Source: DAORDI01 sp035345895
GTDB lineage: Bacteria > Spirochaetota > Leptospiria > Leptospirales > Leptospiraceae
NCBI GenBank assembly: GCA_035345895.1
Contig: DAORDI010000268.1
Span: 1-7,983, forward strand
DNA: 7,983 nt
Direction: 5' to 3'
The notes under the pieces are model-generated. The model saw nothing but the letters and a program-made list of their open reading frames with translations, was not told the DNA's origin and made no database searches. The position numbers were made by a program, and so were the translations under genes. This document shows, piece after piece, positions 1 through 5,307 of this stretch; the first letter of the stretch is position 1; the number at the start of each line of letters is the position of its first letter.

Positions 1-169
1 TTTTTACTGATTCATTAGATTTTCCTAATGCTTTCGGAAAATTATTGCATCTAGACAGCATATTGTATTTGCGTAAGGTGAGAGAGTCAAAGTTTCTTTC
101 GCTCAGAACTGACTGATTCAGTGATAAACTGCTTGATGTAGAAACGATATATTATATTAAAGGTGATAC

Positions 170-616
170 ATGAAGAAAAAAATTCTGATCGCTGTTCCCG
201 TCATATTTCTCCTTCTTCAGCTGATTCCGATCAACAGAAAAAATCCTGAGGTCAAAGCTGATCTGATTGCTGAAGAAAAAGTAAAATCCGTTCTGAAAAA
301 ATCATGTTATGACTGTCACTCAAATGAGACTGTGTATCCTTCTTACTCATACATTTTCCCTGCTTCCGTTTTTTTGGCTCATCATGTTGAAGAGGGAAGA
401 GAAGAGCTGAATTTTTCCGAATGGGAGAATTATACTGCAAAAAAGAAATCCAGAAAAGCAGAGGAGATAATTAAGGAACTCGATAAGAATGATATGCCTC
501 TTTTTTCCTATACTCTGATTCACAGAGATGCAGTATTGAGTTCTGAAGAAAAAAAACTGCTGAAATCCTGGGCGAAAGGTTTCTCCGGGGAACCGGAAGA
601 GAAAGAAGAAAAATAA
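170..616 (+). CDS. Membrane-anchored haem-binding domain protein (Haem_bd family)
   Basis: This 148-residue protein has a short basic N-terminus and a hydrophobic segment at about residues 5-22, so it is probably held in the inner membrane facing the periplasm, or exported. A single covalent-haem motif CYDCH lies at residues 46-50. It is followed by a Tyr/Pro-rich stretch and by a MPLFSY...H...LSSEE segment near residues 109-126. That order (CxxCH followed by a conserved Met-Pro and a downstream His and acidic stretch) matches the Haem_bd family (PF14376), from memory of the family; Met109 or His118 could be the second axial ligand. The C-terminus is very acidic and lysine-rich. The start is well supported by an AGGTGAT Shine-Dalgarno at 161-167, just upstream of the ATG. 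The gene probably shares a transcript with the phosphatase-like gene 15 bp downstream. Its electron-transfer partner is unknown; the pentahaem cytochrome further along is a candidate by proximity only. Confidence 0.85.
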   Translation: MKKKILIAVPVIFLLLQLIPINRKNPEVKADLIAEEKVKSVLKKSCYDCHSNETVYPSYSYIFPASVFLAHHVEEGREELNFSEWENYTAKKKSRKAEEIIKELDKNDMPLFSYTLIHRDAVLSSEEKKLLKSWAKGFSGEPEEKEEK

Positions 617-631
617 AATTCTTCATTCATA

Positions 632-964
632 ATGGAATCTCGTAATAAAATTCTTTTCATTTGCAGCAGGAACAAAAAACGCAGTCCAACTGCAGAAGAC
701 ATCTATTCTGAATTTCCTAATCTGGAAACAAGATCCGCAGGACTGAACAAGGATGCAGAGTACATTCTGTCTGCAGAGGATCTGGAATGGGCGGATCTTA
801 TTTTTGTAATGGAAAAAAATCATTTGAAGAATCTGGAGAGACTCCACAGTCTGCATATTCAGAAGAAGCGGGTGATCTGTCTGAATATCCCTGATAAGTA
901 TGGATACGGCGATGCAGAACTGATTAAGATTTTAAGAAAAAAGGCAGACCCATTCATTCTGTGA
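632..964 (+). CDS. Low-molecular-weight protein tyrosine phosphatase-like protein (short COG4551-type)
   Basis: A 110-residue cytoplasmic protein. The N-terminal strand ILFI leads into CSRNKKRSPTAE, which is the C-x5-R-S phosphate-binding loop of low-molecular-weight tyrosine phosphatases, with Cys11 as nucleophile and Arg17-Ser18 after it. The middle reads ETRSAGL...LSAEDLEWADLIFVMEKNH, matching the family's RSAG and ADLIFVME segments. Near the C-terminus, IPDKYGYGDAELI (residues 86-98) is the short-subfamily version of the general-acid region, with Asp88 the likely acid. Standard members are about 150 residues, so this belongs to the shorter, poorly studied group whose substrate is unknown. 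It follows the haem-binding gene by 15 bp, and no clear Shine-Dalgarno precedes its ATG, which suggests translation coupled to the upstream gene. A role in protein dephosphorylation is inferred from the motif only. Confidence 0.85.
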   Translation: MESRNKILFICSRNKKRSPTAEDIYSEFPNLETRSAGLNKDAEYILSAEDLEWADLIFVMEKNHLKNLERLHSLHIQKKRVICLNIPDKYGYGDAELIKILRKKADPFIL

Positions 965-1064
965 AAAAATGAATTTGCTTAAAATTGAATTTCTTTCCAT
1001 ACTTTAAAAAGCAGATATGGCCTGTTCCTTTAGACAGTATCAGCTGTTTTCATTTTTGTCGAGG

Positions 1065-1097
1065 GGAGACTTGAACGCTGTCAAGACTCCGCTTTTT
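1065..1097 (+). terminator. Rho-independent terminator-like hairpin after the haem-binding/phosphatase operon
   Basis: The arms GGAG-A-CTTGA (1065-1074) and TCAAG-A-CTCC (1081-1090) pair as a 10-position stem with one A/A mismatch and a six-base loop ACGCTG. A run of five T follows at 1093-1097, with more T just beyond. It sits about 100 bp after the phosphatase stop codon and about 75 bp before the next start, so it probably ends the first operon and gives it a long 3' untranslated region. The mismatch weakens the stem, so some read-through into the cytochrome gene is possible. Confidence 0.6.
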
Positions 1098-1139
1098 ATA
1101 ATTTTTCCTGTACCGGACTTTTATTTAATAATTGAACTT

Positions 1140-1154
1140 ACCATATCTTATGGT
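1140..1154. promoter_or_regulatory. Short inverted repeat in the cytochrome leader
   Basis: ACCATA (1140-1145) and TATGGT (1149-1154) form a perfect 6-bp inverted repeat with a 3-bp spacer, ending 6 bp before the AGGAG Shine-Dalgarno (1161-1165) of the pentahaem cytochrome. It could be a small operator or an mRNA hairpin next to the ribosome site. Chance is also possible at this length. Confidence 0.25.
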
Positions 1155-1169
1155 TGAATCAGGAGTGAT

Positions 1170-2204
1170 ATGAAATACTTTTTCATTATAATTTGTTCAG
1201 TCTCCGTTCTGATCTGGGTTCCCTCCTGCAGAAAAGCAGATTTGGGTTTTCATCAGGGACAGAATTCCATCCTGACCGGTCTGGAAAACAGTCCCGAAAA
1301 ATTGAGCGATTCCGACTGCAGGAAATGTCACAGCAGACATTTGCAGGATCAGGCAGTGAACAGCCATGGGCGTGCCTGGGTAAACCCCCTTTTTCAGTCC
1401 GGGTACAGACTTGAGCCGATGAACTGGTGCATTCACTGTCATGCACCTCTTGAATCTCAGAAAAAGGAAATTCTGGGAAAGGAGAATGGTATACTGCATA
1501 ATGAAGGAATCAACTGTGCAGTGTGCCATATCAGAAACGGGAAAATTGTTTCTTCAGAAAAAAGAAATAATTCACCTCATGATACTGTAATTGACGGGAC
1601 CCTGAATTCTTCTGAATTCTGTGCAGGATGTCATGAATTCAATTTTCCTCTTGTGCGTGAGGGCAGGTTCAGTTTCTCTTCTGAACCGATGCAGTCAGTG
1701 TATTCCGAATGGAAAAAATCGGGCACGAAAAAGAGCTGTCAGAACTGTCATTTTGAGAATCATATATTGAAAGGGCCGAGCAGTGCAGGATGGCTGAAAA
1801 AAGCGTTGGGTGATCCTGAGCTGACCGATTCAGGAAAAGGGCTTCTCCACCTTCATCTGGAAATTACTGCCAAAAGAGCACATTCATTTCCGGCGGGAGA
1901 TCTTTTCAGATCACTTTCACTTGAGTTTTCCAATTTCAGTGATTTCAAAACTCTGTTTTTTGCGAAAAAATTTGCCCGATTTTACGGAGCAGGTCTGACA
2001 GACACGGGAACTTTCTGGAACAGGAGGCTGCTCTCTGATTCCACGTTGAAACCGGATGATAATGAAATAAGGATTACTTTTGATGATCCGGGCATTCGGG
2101 ATATTTTTTTTAGAATCAGATTTTTTTATCATGATCCGGAACTGGGTGGAAAAACGGGTGCCCCTGAAAACAGTGTCATTCTTTATGAAAAGAAGATGAG
2201 GTGA
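1170..2204 (+). CDS. Pentahaem c-type cytochrome, predicted lipoprotein
   Basis: A 344-residue exported electron-transfer protein. The signal peptide ends in VPSC, so Cys20 is a likely lipidation site by the loose spirochaete lipobox; a plain signal peptide is the alternative. Five CxxCH haem-attachment motifs follow: CRKCH (50-54), CIHCH (87-91), CAVCH (116-120), CAGCH (151-155) and CQNCH (190-194). Extra histidines between them (for example His66, His110, His137, His198) could be distal ligands. After the haem region, residues 225-340 carry AHSFPAGDLFRSLSLEF and beta-rich sequence, resembling the non-haem C-terminal domain seen in cytochrome c554-like multihaem proteins. The start is fixed by AGGAG at 1161-1165. 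The gene is monocistronic as far as the window shows, and no terminator hairpin follows it. The redox partner and substrate cannot be read from the sequence; five haems and a lipid anchor suggest electron transfer in the periplasm or at the envelope. Confidence 0.88.
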   Translation: MKYFFIIICSVSVLIWVPSCRKADLGFHQGQNSILTGLENSPEKLSDSDCRKCHSRHLQDQAVNSHGRAWVNPLFQSGYRLEPMNWCIHCHAPLESQKKEILGKENGILHNEGINCAVCHIRNGKIVSSEKRNNSPHDTVIDGTLNSSEFCAGCHEFNFPLVREGRFSFSSEPMQSVYSEWKKSGTKKSCQNCHFENHILKGPSSAGWLKKALGDPELTDSGKGLLHLHLEITAKRAHSFPAGDLFRSLSLEFSNFSDFKTLFFAKKFARFYGAGLTDTGTFWNRRLLSDSTLKPDDNEIRITFDDPGIRDIFFRIRFFYHDPELGGKTGAPENSVILYEKKMR

Positions 2205-2617
2205 GGCTGTACATTTTTTAAACCGTTTTGTCTTCGCCGTTCCTATAGGCACTTACTTTTGACTGTCCTTTTAAATAAGCGTATTTCCTGCCTGTATTTG
2301 TGCAGCAGTTCTGCCTTGGCGAAAGTCATGTCGCTAAGCACAGGTTTTGGACTTGGAGCATATTCGTCATCCCTTGCGCGTCTAATTCCGAGACTTGTCT
2401 GAGTTTTTGGTGAATTTCGGAAGAGGAAAAGCCTGTTTCAGAAAGTGCTGTTTTTCCAGGAGATCGCAGGAAAAATCAATAAAATCTGTTCTCTGCGAAC
2501 TTTGTGCCTTCCGGATAAGCTGTGACCGGTGAAACTAGGGGGATTAAAGTGAATTAGGCAGTTCCAGATTTGCGAGCCTTCATGCCGACGGATATGCAGG
2601 TGAAATGATAAAATATC
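2205..2617. other. 413-bp gene-poor stretch between convergent genes, possibly a decayed coding or repeat remnant
   Basis: No complete gene with a start and ribosome site was found here. On the minus strand one frame is open from about 2432 down to a stop at 2243-2245. Its last 47 codons (2386-2246) read as a plausible charged protein tail, with the stretches RARDDEYAPSPKP and TFAKAELLHKYRQ. An adjacent minus-strand frame over about 2340-2480 also gives protein-like sequence, as expected of a frameshifted relic. An imperfect hairpin with arms TTTTTCC (2451-2457) and GGAAAAA (2469-2475) lies inside. I do not recognise a transposase. No flanking target duplication or terminal inverted repeats could be made out. 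Confidence 0.3.
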
Positions 2618-3049
2618 TCAGGGGTGAGGAGAGTTTTCTTCATTGAATATCTGAAAGATTTTTTCCGGTACTGAAGTCATCTTTCCGTTTACAAAATCAA
2701 ACCAGATAAATTCTCCGAAGCCTGAGGCAGCGCATTCCTTTTCGGAATTGTAAAAAGAGCAGGCCACTGTAAACTTTCTCGACTGTACAGATTCAAGTCC
2801 TACATACACTGTAATGATTTCGGGATATACAATCTGTTTTCTGTAGTCAAGCTCAATATGGGACATCACCATTCCGTCAGAAGGATTTCTCCCGGAGTTT
2901 TCCCAGATTTTATGATGAGAGAAGAATTCCGCTCTTGCTGTTTCAAAATATCTCAGGAAGATGACATTGTTCACATGACCGAAAGCGTCCATATCTCCCC
3001 AGTTCACTTTAATGGAAGTGCTGAATTTGAATTTTTGAGGTTTTTTCAA
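2618..3049 (-). CDS. Acyl-CoA thioesterase, 4-hydroxybenzoyl-CoA thioesterase/FadM family
   Basis: A 143-residue cytoplasmic hot-dog-fold enzyme expected to hydrolyse an acyl-CoA thioester to the free acid and CoA. The family signature is at residues 17-34: WGDMDAFGHVNN followed by a FLRYFETAR helix. Asp21 lines up with the catalytic aspartate of the Pseudomonas 4-hydroxybenzoyl-CoA thioesterase, by family knowledge. The later segment HIELDYRKQIVYPEIITVYVGLE is the typical second strand region. The length is normal for the family. The start is TTG (3047-3049); the next in-frame Met (residue 20) is inside the active-site motif, so the TTG or something very close must be used. No good Shine-Dalgarno precedes it. 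The gene lies just beyond the terminator of the VWA gene upstream, so it may depend on read-through. Substrate chain length and physiological role are not visible. Confidence 0.88.
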   Translation of the reverse strand: MKKPQKFKFSTSIKVNWGDMDAFGHVNNVIFLRYFETARAEFFSHHKIWENSGRNPSDGMVMSHIELDYRKQIVYPEIITVYVGLESVQSRKFTVACSFYNSEKECAASGFGEFIWFDFVNGKMTSVPEKIFQIFNEENSPHP

Positions 3050-3065
3050 TTTCTTAAAGGGAAAT

Positions 3066-3094
3066 AAAAAAGGGAATGCCTTTCGACATTCCCT
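3066..3094 (-). terminator. Intrinsic terminator of the frameshifted VWA gene
   Basis: Read on the minus strand, AGGGAATG (3094-3087) and CATTCCCT (3078-3071) form a perfect 8-bp stem with loop TCGAAAGG, followed by a T run (3070-3066). It begins about 15 bp after the VWA stop codon and ends about 17 bp before the thioesterase start. Confidence 0.8.
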
Positions 3095-3109
3095 CAGGAG
3101 AGCCCCAGA

Positions 3110-4348
3110 TTATTTTTTTCTGGAGAAGAAAGATCTTCCTGCAAGTGCGATACCTGCGAGAAGAAGTGCACCGAATGCAAACTTGCCGACTTCTTCACTG
3201 GAAGCATTTCCGATGAATGCAGTCAGAGTCTGGTTTGAACCTGAGCTCATTGCAGTTGCAGAAGTGTTGTATTCATAAGTCACAGTGACTGCATCGCCTG
3301 CTGCAGGAGTAGCTGCCCCTGCAAAGGAGATTGCATTTGCAGTTGCATCATATACCCATCCATTTGAAGTGCTGTTGTTGATCTGCACACCTTTCACTTT
3401 CACTACGATAGTGGAAGAAATTGGAGTCTTGGAGAGTTTGTAAGGACTTGCACTGCCTGCAGCCTGAGATACGATGCTTGTCATAATCGGGCTAAAGTCA
3501 GAGGAACAGATAGAAGCAGAAGAACCTCCAGTAGCTGTAGACAGGTTGTAATACTGAACATAACCGTTGTTTCTGTTGTAAGCACAGACTGTAGAACCTG
3601 CAGCACATCCGTTATATGTCGCATTAGCATTACATGGACCGGATTTACCAGTAGAAGAATCAAGTCCTATGACTGAATAAACCTTGTATCCGTTCTGAGT
3701 AAAAACATTTGAGGATGTATTGAAAGGATTTGTAACTGTTCCTCCAGTACATGGATACCAAGGAGAAACTGTAGGATCAGAGCAGGTTACACCTGTTCCA
3801 TTATAATAATCCCAGTTGTCACCTTCATCAGATACAAATACGAAGAACAGCTTGGAACCGCTTCTTGGAGTAAGGTTGCCGTTGTTTATGCCCTGTGTTG
3901 CAAAATGAGTCGCTGATTCCTGTCCTGAGCCGCTTGTTCCTGCGCTGGTGTTAGATGTAAACACTGTCTGACCATTTGCAGTTGAACTTGTTACCCAATT
4001 TGTTCCGCCTGCTGTTCTCAGAGTTGAGCTGTCTGTTGTGATTACACCGATTCTGTAATCCAGTTTTTTTGTTCCAAGAGCAGTAAAGAATGCAGATGCT
4101 GCACTGGAAACGGCTGTCTGTGCTGCTGACATCGAACCTGAATTGTCCACGACCCATACGAAATCTGCTTTTGGATCAGATGCACCAGTCAGAGAGTCTG
4201 TCTTAGTGTCTTTAGTGACTGTTCCGCAGCTTACGTTAGATCCATCCAGAAATCCAGAGAGCACAGCCTCGGTTGTGCTGTAATTAGGTGTTGTGCTGAC
4301 ACCGATTCCCAGAGATGCAGGACAAGTTGAGCTGTAGACAACTTGCAT
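3110..4348 (-). pseudogene. C-terminal part of a frameshifted VWA lipoprotein (VWA copy 1, downstream fragment)
   Basis: This 412-codon open frame aligns along its whole length with residues 203-614 of the intact paralogue at 5308-7152. It carries the VWA domain: the strand ADFVWVVDNSGSM gives the MIDAS motif Asp68-x-Ser70-x-Ser72, and VSDEGD near Asp174 is the later metal-site region, so metal and ligand binding should be retained if it is made. Several cysteines downstream (PC, GPC, GC, VC, IC) may form disulfides. A small beta domain follows (SKTPISSTIVVKV...NGWVYD...AVTVTYEYN), then a C-terminal hydrophobic helix (about 388-405) ending in SRKK. The apparent ATG at 4348 has no Shine-Dalgarno and lies inside the upstream frame, so I do not believe it is a natural start. 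Apart from the frameshift the frame is intact, which suggests a recent lesion, recoding or a sequence error. Confidence 0.8.
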
Positions 4349-4950
4349 ACCACATGGAAAGTAGTGGAAGAGGATTCTGTTGCTCCGGCAGATGGCAGTC
4401 CTGTTACTGTACCGCCAGTCTTGTTCAGGCCAATTGTCTGAAGAATCAAGTTGGAAAGTGTTGTAACATTCGTTGCACTGTCAGTTGTGACTGTCAGGTG
4501 ATATATGGTAACTCCGCCGCCTGTTTTTGCAATATCAGCTGAAGAGATAATTGTAACTGAATTTGAATTTGCCAGATTATTGGTTGCTGCTGATGAGGTT
4601 AATGTTGTAATCAGGGAAGACCCAAGTGAACTCGAACTAGTTGCACTTCCTGTAGGAATCTGACCCACGAAGCCTGCCAGCTCAGCAGGATCTCCTGTAT
4701 ATGTGATCCCTGTGAAATCTCCAGTCGGTGTAGTTGTCTGAATCAAACCGTTAGTCAGACTGATTGTATAAGAACCTGAACTGAGAGTTGTAGTCAGAGC
4801 AGCTCCGCCTGCCGTTGTACCCTTCTTATCTACTATAATTTGAGTTGTAGTAGTCAGTATCTTAGCTTTTTTCTTTTTTCCTTCGCAGCCGGCCATTATT
4901 GCTGCGATGGAGAGAATTCCTATTGTGGAAAAGATTTTTGCGTATTTCAT
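4231..4950 (-). pseudogene. N-terminal part of a frameshifted VWA lipoprotein (VWA copy 1, upstream fragment)
   Basis: The 239-codon frame starts at an ATG with AAGGAG 7 bp upstream (4958-4963). The signal peptide ends in AIMAGC, a good lipobox with lipidated Cys22, followed by a lysine-rich EGKKKKAK. Residues 30-201 are Ser/Thr/Gly-rich and match the first half of the intact copy, including GDFTGITYTG.PAE.AGF.GQ.P and IYHL.VTTDSATNVT.LSN..LQTIG. Homology stops after FHVV at residue 201. The last 38 residues are out-of-frame readings of the VWA part and are not expected to be functional. If translated as it stands, the product would be a short lipoprotein lacking the VWA domain. Rejoining it to the downstream frame gives 613 residues, one fewer than the intact paralogue. 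Confidence 0.8.
4345..4352 (-). other. Frameshift junction in VWA copy 1 (one base missing)
   Basis: On the minus strand copy 1 reads CAT GTG GTA TGC AAG, while the intact copy reads CAT GTG GTT CTC CAA GTG. Adding one base after GTGGT, or re-reading A4348 (a -1 shift), restores HVVMQVVYSS, which lines up with HVVLQVTYSS. There is no homopolymer and no X-XXY-YYZ slippery heptamer here, so neither slippage-type phase variation nor classical -1 recoding is supported. Confidence 0.75.
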
Positions 4951-4987
4951 TCTCGCTCTCCTTGTTTACTCTTTATTTTACGATAGA

Positions 4988-5068
4988 AAATTGAGATTTA
5001 TATATTTTCGCAAAAAAAAAATGAGACAGGATTTCATTTAATCATTAATAAAAATCTCAATTTGAGAT
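4988..5068 (-). promoter_or_regulatory. Candidate control region of VWA copy 1: 12-bp inverted repeat around an A10/T10 tract
   Basis: AAATTGAGATTT (4988-4999) is the exact reverse complement of AAATCTCAATTT (5052-5063). The right arm also overlaps a compact palindrome, ATCTCAA-T-TTGAGAT (5054-5068), so the ATCTCAA half-site occurs three times. Between the arms lies a run of ten A on the + strand (5012-5021), T on the coding strand. The left arm is about 40 bp upstream of the start codon. Together with the AT-rich TATATA sequence nearby this looks like an operator/promoter region; I could not place a convincing -35/-10 pair. Confidence 0.4.
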
Positions 5069-5248
5069 GAAAATGATATATGGTATATTTTTGAATATAA
5101 AAAGATAAGACTGGGTTCAAATGCAGAGTCAGAAATATATTGATCTGAATGCAGTGCCGTCGATTTGACGCAGAAGATGTGCTGCCCTGCTGTCTTTTTG
5201 TCATTTTTTTGCGTATTTTTCAAAGGAAGTATAAAACAGTGAGAATAC

Positions 5249-5279
5249 AAAAAAAGCGCAGGAGTTTTAATTCCTGCGC
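5249..5279 (-). terminator. Intrinsic terminator of the intact VWA gene
   Basis: On the minus strand GCGCAGGA (5279-5272) and TCCTGCGC (5263-5256) form a perfect, GC-rich 8-bp stem with an eight-base loop, followed by seven T (5255-5249). It lies about 30 bp after the stop codon. It should prevent much transcription from running into the second VWA copy. From here to 4951 no gene is credible. Confidence 0.85.
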
Positions 5280-5307
5280 CAAGTGGGTGCGGAAGAGAGA
5301 AAAACGG

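Noticed and set aside
3..116. A 37-codon open + strand frame entering from the left edge and ending at TGA 114-116, as a possible 3' end of an upstream gene
   Set aside because: It is too short and has no recognisable motif. The 1-169 region otherwise holds only a weak inverted repeat (CATTAG/CTAATG at 13-30) and a 9-bp direct repeat ACTGATTCA (6-14 and 112-120).
1197..1529. Minus-strand open frames opposite the cytochrome (also 1917-2252)
   Set aside because: They are shadows: the five haem motifs on the + strand show which strand is coding.
2610..2957. A 13-bp direct repeat AAAATATCTCAGG at 2610-2622 and 2945-2957, within and at the end of the thioesterase gene
   Set aside because: One copy lies in the coding sequence and the other covers the stop codon. 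No longer duplication surrounds them, so chance is the simplest explanation.
4345..4352. Programmed -1 ribosomal frameshifting to join the two VWA fragments
   Set aside because: No slippery heptamer, homopolymer or obvious downstream pseudoknot is seen, and the intact paralogue does without it. A mutation or sequence error is more likely.
5038..5250. A 70-codon minus-strand frame between the two VWA genes
   Set aside because: It lacks a ribosome site, has atypical composition, starts at the T-run of the terminator and overlaps the candidate regulatory repeat. It is likely chance in AT-rich DNA.
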